A stretch of DNA of 33,969 nt from positions 1 to 33,969 of the forward strand of contig JABDCF010000037.1 in NCBI GenBank assembly GCA_013288235.1, written 5' to 3'. Shown piece after piece: positions 1-7,276 of the stretch; positions within the stretch are counted from its first letter, which is position 1, and each line of letters begins with the position of its first letter. The position numbers and the translations under genes were made by a program. A model generated the notes under the pieces. That model was not told the origin of the DNA and did not search any database. It saw only the letters and a list, made by a program, of their open reading frames with translations. The DNA is from Bacteroidota bacterium (GTDB lineage: Bacteria > Bacteroidota > Bacteroidia > Sphingobacteriales > Sphingobacteriaceae).

Positions 1-620
1 TCACCATTCCCAAAAATGGGAATTTGTATCCCCGGGTTTTTCTTTATTTCGCGAATGAGTGTCCAGTCGGCAACACCCTTATACATTTGCGAACGCGTAC
101 GCCCGTGAATAGTGAGGGCTTTTATACCCACATCCTGCAAACGTTCGGCAACTTCGTACACATTTTTGGTATTGTCATCCCACCCAAGCCTTGTTTTTAC
201 TGTTACCGGCAAGTGCGTGGCGTTAACCACAGCTTTGGTCATGGCCACCATTTTATCGATATCCTGCAATAAGCTTGCGCCTGCACCACGACAGGCCACC
301 TGTTTTACAGGGCAGCCGTAATTAATATCTATAAGGTCGGGGTTGGCAAGCGAAGCAATTTCTGTTGCTTCGCGCATATGATCAATGTCGCTGCCGAATA
401 TTTGTATGCCTATCGGGCGCTCGTATTCAAAAATATCAAGTTTCTGTCGGCTTTTGGCAGCATCGCGTATCAACCCTTCAGATGAGATAAACTCCGTGTA
501 CATCATATCCGCCCCGTTTTGCTTGCACACATAACGGAACGGCGGATCGCTTACATCCTCCATCGGGGCAAGTAATAGCGGGAATTCCCCTAAATCAATA
601 TTTCCAATTTGTACCGGCAT
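1..620 (-). CDS. dusB: tRNA-dihydrouridine synthase (DusB-like), 3' end cut by window edge
   Basis: Reduces uridine to dihydrouridine in tRNA using FMN and NADPH, in the cytoplasm. The reading frame is open from an ATG at 620 to the window edge; about 206 N-terminal residues of a protein normally about 330 long are visible. The N-terminus has the FMN-barrel motif APMEDVSDPPFR (residues 18-29). The catalytic-cysteine motif is DINYGCP (Cys103), followed by CRGAGASLL. VTVKTRLGWDD and HGRTRSQMYKG are also present, all hallmarks of the Dus family. The gene is divergent from the CPBP protease gene, with 39 nt between the starts. The DusB rather than DusA/C assignment rests on the overall motif spelling. 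The C-terminal tRNA-binding domain lies outside the window. Confidence 0.93.
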   Translation of the reverse strand, partial: MPVQIGNIDLGEFPLLLAPMEDVSDPPFRYVCKQNGADMMYTEFISSEGLIRDAAKSRQKLDIFEYERPIGIQIFGSDIDHMREATEIASLANPDLIDINYGCPVKQVACRGAGASLLQDIDKMVAMTKAVVNATHLPVTVKTRLGWDDNTKNVYEVAERLQDVGIKALTIHGRTRSQMYKGVADWTLIREIKKNPGIQIPIFGNG

Positions 621-635
621 GACTTATCTTCGTTG

Positions 636-643
636 CAAAAATA
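636..643 (-). promoter_or_regulatory. candidate -7 promoter element of dusB
   Basis: On the minus strand this reads TATTTTTG, matching the Bacteroidota -7 consensus TAnnTTTG, 15 nt upstream of the dusB ATG. No clear TTTG -33 element is seen at the expected distance, so this is a half-supported promoter. Confidence 0.3.
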
Positions 644-659
644 CGAATATTTTAAGAAT

Positions 660-1607
660 ATGATAGACAGTCCCTACAACAAGCCTTATAACCAGATACA
701 TCCGGGATTGCAATTTTTGATTTTTTCAGCCCTCTTTCTATTAGTTCTAATTGTGGGTAATTTAATAGGCGCTGCTATAGCTGCAGCCCTGTATGGTGTA
801 AACGCCGTTACAGATGCTTTGGAATTAAACCTTACATCGCCACATGCCGCCGCGGTATTGTGGATATTACAAACTACAGGCACTACTTTTCCTATTATTA
901 CCGCACCGGTTATTTTTGCTGTTTTAATTGTAAGAGAACCGGCTGGCTACATAAAACCTAATTTCAAATTTAAGTGGACGCTGCTGTTAGTGGTTTTAGC
1001 GGTGATGTTTTTTTCGAACCCGGCAATTGAATTTTTATCAAACCTAAACCAAAAAATGGTGTTGCCGCCCTGGCTAAAATGGATGCGCGACAGTGAGGAC
1101 AGCGCGGAGAAGCTGATGGAGGTGATGCTGCAAATGAAAACCATTCCCGGGTTGATATTTGATGTGCTGTTAATTGGCCTGGTGCCTGCCATTATTGAGG
1201 AATTTATGTTCAGGGGCGTTTTACAAACCATATTTGTGCGCTGGACGAAAAACACCCATGTTGCCATTTGGATAACCGCTATTCTATTTAGCGCTTTTCA
1301 TATGGAGTTTTTCGGGTTTTTGCCAAGGCTTTTATTAGGTGCGCTTTTTGGTTATTTTGTAGCCTGGAGCGGCAGCATATGGCCTGCGGTTTGGGCGCAT
1401 TTTTTAAACAATGCCACTGCCGTAATTGCTACCTATCTTTATCAGCATAAACATATAAAAGCCAATCCCGATGACCAGCACCTGTTTAATACGCTGAGTT
1501 ATTTAATTAGTTTTGCGCTTATGTTTAACTTGCTTTTGTTATACAGAAAAATAGCATCAAAAAAAATCAACCTGCCAGCGGATATTAATGGAGAAGAACT
1601 GGGTTAA
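660..1607 (+). CDS. CPBP (CAAX/Abi) family intramembrane glutamic metalloprotease
   Basis: A multi-pass membrane protein of 315 aa with the CPBP/CAAX-protease core: EEFMFRG (motif 1, Glu180-Glu181 and Arg185), FSAFH (motif 2) and WAHFLNN (motif 3, HxxxN). In characterised members these residues bind the catalytic water or metal inside the membrane, for CAAX-prenyl processing in eukaryotes and varied maturation or immunity roles in bacteria. About eight hydrophobic segments are visible. An in-frame TTG at 609 would add 17 residues, but the ATG at 660 gives the usual short N-terminus. The next gene starts 20 nt before this stop and cdsA follows, so it is probably the first gene of a membrane-related operon. 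The substrate cannot be inferred. Confidence 0.88.
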   Translation: MIDSPYNKPYNQIHPGLQFLIFSALFLLVLIVGNLIGAAIAAALYGVNAVTDALELNLTSPHAAAVLWILQTTGTTFPIITAPVIFAVLIVREPAGYIKPNFKFKWTLLLVVLAVMFFSNPAIEFLSNLNQKMVLPPWLKWMRDSEDSAEKLMEVMLQMKTIPGLIFDVLLIGLVPAIIEEFMFRGVLQTIFVRWTKNTHVAIWITAILFSAFHMEFFGFLPRLLLGALFGYFVAWSGSIWPAVWAHFLNNATAVIATYLYQHKHIKANPDDQHLFNTLSYLISFALMFNLLLLYRKIASKKINLPADINGEELG

Positions 1608-1800
1608 AATTTTTACTTCTACTGATTTTTATAAATCGGAAATGATAAAGCAAGCACTGATAGCGCAGCATATAGAAACTGTTGTGCTAAATAAACAGGA
1701 CTCATCGCACCGTACCTTTGGCAATATTGAGCTATATATCCACCAGCAAGATTTTAGCGACGCCATTGAGACGCTTATCCTCAACCAGATTAATTTATGA
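1588..1800 (+). CDS. DUF2007-family small protein
   Basis: A 70-aa soluble protein with the DUF2007 pattern: an N-terminal strand (WVKIFTSTDFYKSEMIKQAL), then a middle strand ending in VVLNKQDSSH, then ELYIHQQDFSDAIETL. The fold is a small ferredoxin-like unit often labelled 'putative signal transducing protein', with no established biochemical role. It overlaps the CPBP gene by 20 nt and shares ATGA with cdsA, so the three are probably translationally coupled. The repeated association of this domain with membrane biosynthesis genes would be worth testing, but nothing here defines its function. Confidence 0.82.
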   Translation: MEKNWVKIFTSTDFYKSEMIKQALIAQHIETVVLNKQDSSHRTFGNIELYIHQQDFSDAIETLILNQINL

Positions 1801-2624
1801 AAACACGCGCCATTACCGGGTTCTTTTTTATTGTTGTGATGCTGGCATCAGTGCTGTTAGGGCATTATGTATTTGATATATTTTATTTAGTACTGGCGAT
1901 ATTTTGCCTGTACGAGTTCTATTCGTTGATAAAACAAAGTGGCATAAGCCCTAACAAAACAACTGGTATTTTAAATGGTATATTACTTTACGTTACCACA
2001 GCGGCAATAAGCTGGTCGGATAATGATCCGGGGTTTTATTACTCGCTTTTAATCCTGGTGTTTAGCGTCACAGCTATATTTGTGCAGGAACTTTTTAAAA
2101 AGTCGAAAGCCCCAATCACAAACATAGCCTATACCATTTTTGGCAGCATATTTATAGTGGTGCCTTTTTGCTTTTTTCATGCCATGGCCTATGTTAACCG
2201 TTATGTTGCCATTAATATTCATTTCCCATTGGCATTTTTATTATTGCTTTGGGCCAATGATACAGGGGCTTACCTGGTGGGCGTAAAGTTTGGCCGCACC
2301 AAACTGTTTGAACGCCATTCGCCCAAAAAAACATGGGAAGGCTTTATAGGCGGTGTGCTTATAAGTGCGGGCGTTGCTTTAATTATAGCCCATTTTTATG
2401 CTGAATTGATGTGGAGTCAATGGGTTATTATAGCGGTGTTGATATCATTTTTTGGCACCACCGGCGACCTGATAGAATCAATGTTTAAACGCAGCATAAA
2501 TGTTAAAGACTCCGGTGGTATTTTACCCGGTCACGGCGGCCTTCTCGATAGGTTTGATGGGTTGTTTTTGGCAGCACCTGTCGTTTATACTTACCTGTAT
2601 TTGATAACCAATTGGCGGTATTAA
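1797..2624 (+). CDS. cdsA: phosphatidate cytidylyltransferase (CDP-diglyceride synthase)
   Basis: Makes CDP-diacylglycerol from phosphatidic acid and CTP at the inner membrane, the entry step to phosphatidylserine and phosphatidylglycerol. The protein has 275 aa, the usual length, with about eight transmembrane segments. The C-terminal CDS signature is clear: WANDTGAYLVG, then SPKKTWEGFIGG, then GDLIESMFKR, then KDSGGILPGHGGLLDRFDG, including the metal-binding aspartates. Its start overlaps the DUF2007 stop (ATGA). It is followed about 107 nt later by psd, which acts two steps later in the same pathway. Confidence 0.96.
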   Translation: MKTRAITGFFFIVVMLASVLLGHYVFDIFYLVLAIFCLYEFYSLIKQSGISPNKTTGILNGILLYVTTAAISWSDNDPGFYYSLLILVFSVTAIFVQELFKKSKAPITNIAYTIFGSIFIVVPFCFFHAMAYVNRYVAINIHFPLAFLLLLWANDTGAYLVGVKFGRTKLFERHSPKKTWEGFIGGVLISAGVALIIAHFYAELMWSQWVIIAVLISFFGTTGDLIESMFKRSINVKDSGGILPGHGGLLDRFDGLFLAAPVVYTYLYLITNWRY

Positions 2625-2680
2625 ACGAAAGCTTTGTGCACTTTGTGAAACCCTTAGCGCCCTCTGTGTTAAAAAATTAT
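2625..2680. repeat. degenerate intergenic repeat remnant (CTTTGTG...TTAGCGCC type)
   Basis: The cdsA-psd gap contains GCTTTGTGCACTTTGTGAAA followed by CCCTTAGCGCCCTCTGTGTT. This closely resembles a dispersed Bacteroidota intergenic sequence I recall (CTTTGTGAAA...TTAGCGCCCTTTGCG). It encodes no protein here. The assignment to a repeat family is from memory, not from a second copy in this window. Confidence 0.35.
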
Positions 2681-2707
2681 CTGTCAGCCTAACTCATTCC
2701 AAATTAC

Positions 2708-2715
2708 TAACTTTG
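2708..2715 (+). promoter_or_regulatory. candidate -7 element of psd promoter
   Basis: TAACTTTG fits the Bacteroidota -7 consensus TAnnTTTG, 16 nt before the psd ATG, giving a very short leader. The -33 region is weak (TCTG, about 24 nt upstream). This would give psd a promoter of its own besides read-through from cdsA. Confidence 0.35.
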
Positions 2716-2731
2716 CAAAAACACATTAAAA

Positions 2732-3508
2732 ATGACCATTCATAAAGAAGGCTATACATCCATTGCACTTTGCATCCTGTTTATATTTGTATTAAACGCG
2801 GTAATACAGTTTTATTTCCCACAGGCTTTTGTTGTAAAATGGATTATCTATATACTGTCGTTTTTCTTGTTTGTCATAATTTTACAGTTTTTCCGCAGCC
2901 CATCCCTTACTATAAACGAGGACGAAACGCAAGTGCTTTGCCCCGCCGATGGAAAAGTAGTGGTGATTGAAGAAACTACAGAAACTGAATATTTAAAAGA
3001 TAAACGCATACAGATTTCGGTATTTATGTCGCCTGTTAATGTGCATATTAACCGTAACCCCATATCGGGCGTTGTTAAATATTTTAAATATAACCCGGGT
3101 AAATACCTTGTTGCCTGGCATCCAAAATCGTCCACCGAAAACGAGCGTACCACCATTGTTATCGAAAATAGCGAAGGCGTGCCTGTATTGTTCCGTCAAA
3201 TTGCGGGGGCGCTTGCCCGCCGTATAGTTTGGTATGTAAAAGAAGGCGATATAGTTGGCCAGGGCCAGCAATTCGGCTTTATAAAATTTGGTTCGAGGGT
3301 TGACGTTTTTTTACCGCTGGGGTCCGAAATTAAAGTCGGTTTGCAGCAGGTAGTAAAAGGCGGTAAAACCATCCTGGCCGAGCTACCAAAGAAAGTTGCA
3401 CCAACACCAGTGCCCGCGAAAGCAGCCCAAAAACAAGATGCCGACGATGCTTTTGAAACTGTTGCCGCAGCAAGGCCGGTAAAAAATACGATTAAGAAGA
3501 AAGTCTAA
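2732..3508 (+). CDS. psd: phosphatidylserine decarboxylase proenzyme (short, membrane-anchored type)
   Basis: Decarboxylates phosphatidylserine to phosphatidylethanolamine at the membrane, using a pyruvoyl group made by self-cleavage. The protein has 258 aa, as in the short Psd class. Two N-terminal hydrophobic segments span about residues 8-28 and 34-54. The core contains VLCPADGKVV, SVFMSPVNVHINR and QIAGALARRIV. The predicted autocleavage site is Gly187-Ser188 in KFGSRVDVFLP, so the serine should become pyruvate. The last 35-40 residues are a low-complexity Ala/Pro/Lys tail beyond the usual domain. It follows cdsA; a phosphatidylserine synthase gene is not in the window. Confidence 0.93.
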   Translation: MTIHKEGYTSIALCILFIFVLNAVIQFYFPQAFVVKWIIYILSFFLFVIILQFFRSPSLTINEDETQVLCPADGKVVVIEETTETEYLKDKRIQISVFMSPVNVHINRNPISGVVKYFKYNPGKYLVAWHPKSSTENERTTIVIENSEGVPVLFRQIAGALARRIVWYVKEGDIVGQGQQFGFIKFGSRVDVFLPLGSEIKVGLQQVVKGGKTILAELPKKVAPTPVPAKAAQKQDADDAFETVAAARPVKNTIKKKV

Positions 3509-3837
3509 GACTAAGATTTGCTGGATTGAGGGGTGGTAGGATTAAGGCGCAATTAAAACTCCTGCCATTGTTTACGTTGTCTCGTCATTGTTAGTGTTAT
3601 TGCAACAGCTGTTCGGAAGATTACTTTTCTCCCTCAAATATAGGGTAGGGTGTCATGCTGAGGCACTCGAAGCATCCGGGCAAAGGCCTTTACACCATGC
3701 ATAAACGCTAACACACAGGTCGCTATGCCCAATGCGCATGCTTCGAATGCCTCAGCATGACACCCCTTTTTTATTCTTTCGAACACCAATAAAGGTGGAG
3801 TAAAAAAGCGAAGCACAATGTATCCCGGCTAAATCCA
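3509..3837. other. non-coding gap between psd and rplS
   Basis: No credible gene is seen on either strand. The stretch holds the inverted repeat described separately (3648-3765) and is followed by the rplS terminator. psd and rplS converge here. Confidence 0.6.
3648..3765. repeat. inverted repeat with 28-nt arms (REP/MITE-like)
   Basis: The left arm 3648-3675 begins GGGTGTCATGCTGAGGCA and the right arm 3738-3765 is its reverse complement, ending TGCCTCAGCATGACACCC. Only one position differs across 28 nt, and 62 nt of unrelated sequence lies between. There is no ORF inside. It sits between convergent genes, as expected for REP/MITE-like elements that spread into intergenic DNA. I recall similar CATGCTGAGG...AAGCATG sequences from other Bacteroidota genomes. 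Confidence 0.85.
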
Positions 3838-3838
3838 C

Positions 3839-3870
3839 AAAAAAACCTTCCCGGAAAAAATCCGAAAAGG
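3839..3870 (-). terminator. rho-independent terminator of rplS
   Basis: On the minus strand CCTTTTCGGA pairs with TCCGGGAAGG over ten positions (two G-U), closing a 5-nt T loop. It is followed directly by seven Ts. It lies about 36 nt after the rplS stop. Confidence 0.8.
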
Positions 3871-3906
3871 CTTTTTAATATCAATATATCCTTTAGGGGA
3901 AAGGAA

Positions 3907-4254
3907 TTAAACTCTTTTTGATTTGATACGAGCGGCTTTGCCGGTAAGTTCGCGCAGGTAGTATAGTTTAGCGCGGCGTACTTTACCGTGGCTGTTCACT
4001 TCAATTTTATCGATGTTTGGCGAGTTGATTGGGAAAATACGCTCAACACCAATGCCGTTTGAAACTTTACGAACAGTGAAGGTTTCGTTATTGCCAACGC
4101 TGTTACGTTGTATAACAACACCCTGGTAAACTTGTATACGTTCTTTATTTCCTTCGCGTATTTTATAATGAACACTTATGGTATCACCCGCTTTGAATGA
4201 CGGAAGTACTCTTTTTTCTAATGATTGTTCTTCAACAAATTTTACTAAATCCAT
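3907..4254 (-). CDS. rplS: 50S ribosomal protein L19
   Basis: A structural protein of the large ribosomal subunit near the 30S interface, 115 aa, the usual length. Diagnostic stretches are [51 protein letters not shown] and [19 protein letters not shown]. The start is the ATG at 4254. A perfect 9-bp hairpin lies upstream and a strong terminator follows, so it appears to be transcribed alone. It is the last member of the rpsP-rimM-trmD-rplS set, which elsewhere is often one operon but here is split by accessory genes. Confidence 0.98.
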   Translation of the reverse strand: MDLVKFVEEQSLEKRVLPSFKAGDTISVHYKIREGNKERIQVYQGVVIQRNSVGNNETFTVRKVSNGIGVERIFPINSPNIDKIEVNSHGKVRRAKLYYLRELTGKAARIKSKRV

Positions 4255-4272
4255 GATTTTTAGCTCTTAAAG

Positions 4273-4308
4273 CGATTTTTAGCCCGTAAAAATCGGATTG
4301 CAATTATA
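4273..4308 (-). promoter_or_regulatory. rplS -7 element and 5' leader hairpin (candidate L19 leader)
   Basis: On the minus strand TATAATTG (4308-4301) is close to the -7 consensus TAnnTTTG. Five nt later CGATTTTTA and TAAAAATCG form a perfect 9-bp stem around the loop CGGGC (4295-4273). The stem would start at or just after the transcription start, 18 nt before the rplS ATG. Candidate L19 leader RNAs have, to my memory, been reported in Flavobacteria; whether this is the same structure is unknown. Confidence 0.45.
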
Positions 4309-4354
4309 GGGATTTTTTTTAATATAAAAAAGTTGATTTGAAAATTATATTTTG

Positions 4355-4440
4355 TTGGTCAGTGGTTGATTGGGTGAGTAGTTGATTGAGTTTAATATTA
4401 AAAAATCAAGCCAAAATTAAATTACCAGCCTAATCAACTT
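4355..4440. repeat. GTTGATT-type degenerate repeat
   Basis: GTGGTTGATTGGGTGAGTA and GTTGATTGAGT occur in tandem, and CCTAATCAAC occurs inverted at 4430-4439, running into the 3' end of the 80-aa gene. The same unit occurs at 5894-5986 and 33460-33485. Confidence 0.6.
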
Positions 4441-4672
4441 TTCCTTCAACCTTCCGCGACTCCGTAAAATAAGCGATCACCGTATATATCAACCCGATGA
4501 GCAGCAGGTTGAATACAAAATTAATAAGCGTATCGCTCACCGAATGCGCGCGACTGTCGATATCGACAAATGTATATACCGCGTAAGCCAGCGCTATCGC
4601 CAATATCAGCCAGCCGGCAATCGACGCCGGGCGATAAAAGATACCTTTCCGTGTAAACCAGTTTAGTTTCAT
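4430..4672 (-). CDS. small membrane protein, unknown function (80 aa)
   Basis: Not recognised as a named family. It is 80 residues with a basic N-terminus (KLNWFTRKG) and two hydrophobic segments, at about residues 18-36 (AGWLILAIALAYAVYTFVD) and 49-66 (INFVFNLLLIGLIYTVIAY). It has a charged C-terminus, so both ends are probably cytoplasmic. It lies 72 nt downstream of the sigma-factor partner gene in the same direction and may be its third cistron. Its stop is within a GTTGATT-type repeat. Confidence 0.6.
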   Translation of the reverse strand: MKLNWFTRKGIFYRPASIAGWLILAIALAYAVYTFVDIDSRAHSVSDTLINFVFNLLLIGLIYTVIAYFTESRKVEGKVD

Positions 4673-4744
4673 AAAATTTAATTTTTAAAAATGTTTTACG
4701 ATAAATATTACATCAAACAGCTTTATTCTTTTCGCTTTCAGCTT

Positions 4745-5254
4745 TTAGCTCCTTACCGATATATTCTCAGCCACCACATAAGCAATAAATATAAACACAA
4801 TTGCCAGGCTAATAAGTATCAGTAGTATATTCCATAGCTTTAGTTTTAAAGTAATACTGAATTCCCTTGCTTTACTTTGATCTACTCCTGATTTTTGCAC
4901 ACGTACGTGTGTTATAGCCAGGGCATTAATAATGATGCATACAATAGGCAACACAACTAAAACAATCGGGCCTAAAAAACTAATGCCGGGTGTTTTTTCA
5001 AGGCCTTCCATCAGTTTAAACATGGCCGCAAACCAGCTTGTGCCAATACGCAAATGCGAGAAATAATACATAAACACGCAAAACAAAAAATAGCAGGGCA
5101 CAACAATAAGCCATACACCAAGCGCGGCAGAGCGTTCGGCATTCATAATGGCCATTTTTACCATTTCGGGATGTTTTGGCGGATCGATATCCGGTACCTG
5201 TAAGTTTTCCATTTGCTTTAAAAATTCGTCCTTGTCTTTCATGTTCGTTGCCAT
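4745..5254 (-). CDS. membrane protein downstream of ECF sigma factor (candidate regulator of it)
   Basis: A 169-aa protein with a soluble acidic and polar N-terminus of about 45 residues. Three hydrophobic segments follow, at about residues 47-68, 95-115 and 141-162. The N-terminus (KDEFLKQMENLQVPDIDPPKHPEMVKMA) begins 31 nt after the sigma-factor stop. Genes immediately after ECF sigma factors are often anti-sigma factors, and a cytoplasmic N-terminus plus membrane segments fits, but I see no zinc-binding HxxxCxxC or other anti-sigma signature. The role is therefore inferred from position only. ATGs at 5254 and 5242 are both possible starts. Confidence 0.6.
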   Translation of the reverse strand: MATNMKDKDEFLKQMENLQVPDIDPPKHPEMVKMAIMNAERSAALGVWLIVVPCYFLFCVFMYYFSHLRIGTSWFAAMFKLMEGLEKTPGISFLGPIVLVVLPIVCIIINALAITHVRVQKSGVDQSKAREFSITLKLKLWNILLILISLAIVFIFIAYVVAENISVRS

Positions 5255-5285
5255 TATAATGCAAAAGCCGTTTCCGGTTGCAGGG

Positions 5286-5849
5286 TTAAAGCATATTTCT
5301 TAATTTTTCAAGCCCTCGCGAAAGCAGCGACTTTACCGTGCCTTCGTTTTTATCCAGTATCTGGCTGATCTCGCCGTTTGTTTTTTGTTCAAAATACCGA
5401 AGGGCAATCACTTCCTGGTATTTTACATCAAGCTTCAGCAGGTTTTTCCTGATCAAATCGTAATCGTTATAGGCACGAAGTTCATTTTCCATAATTTCCT
5501 TTTCGTCATCGGCCTGGTGGCGCAGCAGTTTTTCCATTTGCGGGTCCTCCAGTAATTGCTGTAACGATTGCGGTTTGTATTTGCTGTTGCGATAATATTG
5601 GTTCAACTCGTTGGTAGCAATGCGGAACAGCCATGCCGAAAGACTGATTCCACGCCATTTAAAGTTACCTATTTTCAAAAATGCTTTTAAAAATGTTTCG
5701 GCAGCAATATCTTTTGAAAGATCATAATCGGCGGTGCGCCGCATAACGTATCCGAAAACAGGTTTATACCAATGATCGAACACCTCGCCGAAAGCGGCGG
5801 GATCGGTGCGGCATTGCTCAATAAGCTGGGATTGCTGTTCAGGACTCAT
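5286..5849 (-). CDS. RNA polymerase ECF-type sigma-70 factor
   Basis: An alternative sigma factor of 187 aa with the two expected domains. Region 2 (about residues 20-92) contains VFDHWYKPVFGYVMRRTAD, DIAAETFLKAF and SAWLFRIATNELNQYYR. Region 4 (about 130-185) contains LDVKYQEVIALRYFEQKTNGEI followed by the helix-turn-helix KNEGTVKSLLSRGLEKLR. The linker is acidic and relatively long. It is followed by a membrane protein gene that may control it. Its regulon and signal are unknown. It sits between trmD and rplS, which are adjacent in many other bacteria. Confidence 0.93.
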   Translation of the reverse strand: MSPEQQSQLIEQCRTDPAAFGEVFDHWYKPVFGYVMRRTADYDLSKDIAAETFLKAFLKIGNFKWRGISLSAWLFRIATNELNQYYRNSKYKPQSLQQLLEDPQMEKLLRHQADDEKEIMENELRAYNDYDLIRKNLLKLDVKYQEVIALRYFEQKTNGEISQILDKNEGTVKSLLSRGLEKLRNML

Positions 5850-5893
5850 TTATTACAACTGTAATGCAGTAATAGCATTTTGGTTGCAATATA

Positions 5894-5986
5894 AGTTGAT
5901 TGGGTTGGATTAAGTTGATTAGGTGAATGGTTTGCTTTAGACAGGGTTAACCTAATCAACCACTCACTTAGTCAACCCAATCAACT
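5894..5986. repeat. inverted GTTGATT-type repeat abutting trmD stop
   Basis: The left arm starts AGTTGATTGGGTTG (5894-5907) and the right end is its exact reverse complement CAACCCAATCAACT (5973-5986). Further degenerate copies (AAGTTGATTAGGTGAATGG; CCTAATCAACCACTCAC) lie between. The right end overlaps the trmD stop codon. Confidence 0.75.
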
Positions 5987-6662
5987 ATTCATCCAACAAA
6001 TCAGGCCTGCGTTTCCTTGTGCGTTCTACGGCTTGCTCAAAGCGCCATTTCTCTACCTCCGGCGTATTGCCGCTTAACAGAATATCTGGCACCTTATGCC
6101 CGTTCCAGTCTGCCGGGCGGGTGTAAACCGGGGCGTCAAGCAAACCATCCTGGAAAGAATCAGACAATGCGGAGGTTTCGTCTGACAATACGCCGGGGAT
6201 CAATCTAACTACGGCATCAACCAAAACTGCCGCAGGCAATTCGCCGCCGGACAGCACATAATCGCCGATGGAGATCTCGCGGGTTACAAAAATATCGCGG
6301 ATGCGCTGATCAATGCCTTTATAATGGCCGCATAAAATAATGATGTTTGTTTTTATGGAAAGCTGGTTGGCTATCTGCTGGTTCAGCGTTTCCCCATCCG
6401 GCGACATAAAGATCACCTCATCATAATCGCGCTCGCCCTTAAGCTTTTCAATAATGCGGGCAAACGGGTCAATTGTCATCACCATACCGCTGCCGCCGCC
6501 GTAAGGGTAATCGTCCACACTTTTTTGTTTTTGGGTGGAGTAGTCGCGCAGGTTATGGACGTGTATTTCCGCAATCCCCTTTTTTTGCGCACGTTGTAAA
6601 ATGGAATGGGCAAAGGGGCTTTCCAGCAAGCCGGGCAAAACGGTGACGATATCGAAGCGCAT
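5985..6662 (-). CDS. trmD: tRNA (guanine-37-N1)-methyltransferase
   Basis: Methylates G37 of tRNAs using S-adenosylmethionine, preventing frameshifting. The protein has 225 aa from the ATG at 6662, the normal length. The SPOUT-family trefoil-knot motifs are intact: [36 protein letters not shown] and [15 protein letters not shown], with the catalytic Asp in the C-terminal half. The frame stays open upstream to 6917, but that extension would translate an intergenic repeat and is not real; [13 protein letters not shown] is the typical N-terminus. Confidence 0.97.
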   Translation of the reverse strand: MRFDIVTVLPGLLESPFAHSILQRAQKKGIAEIHVHNLRDYSTQKQKSVDDYPYGGGSGMVMTIDPFARIIEKLKGERDYDEVIFMSPDGETLNQQIANQLSIKTNIIILCGHYKGIDQRIRDIFVTREISIGDYVLSGGELPAAVLVDAVVRLIPGVLSDETSALSDSFQDGLLDAPVYTRPADWNGHKVPDILLSGNTPEVEKWRFEQAVERTRKRRPDLLDE

Positions 6663-6766
6663 AGCGCAAAGATAGGGTTTTGTTTGAGGTGAAAGGGGAA
6701 ATCCAGCTTGTTTTTTATCTCTCAGCTTCATGCCTGAATTGACATGGAATACCTTGCTAACTGTCA

Positions 6767-6873
6767 GGGGCGACCACGAGGGATCGCCCCTACGGGTTAT
6801 TTTTGATGACAATCGGGGTGTTCTGGAAAACAAATGATTATTATGGGTAGGGGCGATCCCTCGTGGTCGCCCC
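6767..6873. repeat. inverted repeat with perfect 27-nt arms (GGGGCGAYC...CGCCCC type)
   Basis: The left arm 6767-6793 (GGGGCGACCACGAGGGATCG, then CCCCTAC) is the exact reverse complement of 6847-6873, with a 53-nt spacer. The sequence is GC-rich compared with its surroundings. Similar GGGCGACCACGAGGGATCGCCC units are, from memory, widespread intergenic repeats in several phyla. It lies between the third VOC gene and trmD. Confidence 0.9.
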
Positions 6874-6882
6874 CAACGCCTT

Positions 6883-7275
6883 TTACAGTTTCCTGCAAAT
6901 TTCCCAGTGATGGCCAAAGGGGTCTTTTATCCGGCCAAGCCGATAGCTGTAATCCTGGTCGGCAACGGGGTAAATTTCTTCGGCGCCTGCCGCTATTGCC
7001 TGCTTTGCCACTGCGTCGGGATCGGGTACTACCAGCCCCATTCGTATGGTGTTGCCGCCTAATGTCTCCGGACTAAAGTTTTCATGTTCCGGTGATTCAT
7101 CAGCCACAAGGAAATGCACACCGCCGATTGAAAGTTCAGCCACTACACCACCATCCGGGTCAGTGAGGCAAAACAATACATCAGCGTCGAATGCCTTTTT
7201 ATAAAATTCAACGGCTGCTGCGCCATTTCTTACAGACAGTGTCGGTAAAAAGACAGCTTTAACATCGCTTCCCAT
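6883..7275 (-). CDS. VOC-family (glyoxalase/PhnB-like) protein, third of three
   Basis: A 130-aa single vicinal-oxygen-chelate domain protein. It shows the paired beta-alpha-beta-beta-beta pattern, with [20 protein letters not shown] at the start and [25 protein letters not shown] at the end, the latter characteristic of PhnB-like members. The ATG at 7275 lies one nt after the upstream stop, which makes coupled translation likely. An in-frame alternative start further upstream would overlap the previous gene. The substrate is unknown; VOC proteins of this kind include isomerases, dioxygenases and binding proteins. Confidence 0.85.
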   Translation of the reverse strand: MGSDVKAVFLPTLSVRNGAAAVEFYKKAFDADVLFCLTDPDGGVVAELSIGGVHFLVADESPEHENFSPETLGGNTIRMGLVVPDPDAVAKQAIAAGAEEIYPVADQDYSYRLGRIKDPFGHHWEICRKL

Positions 7276-7276
7276 T

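Noticed and set aside
1588..1607. overlap of CPBP and DUF2007 genes as a sign of frameshift
   Set aside because: Both proteins have complete domain ends, so the overlap is ordinary translational coupling.
6663..6917. 85-residue N-terminal extension of TrmD
   Set aside because: It would translate the GGGGCGAYC inverted repeat and overlap the VOC gene; TrmD family proteins start at MRFDIV.
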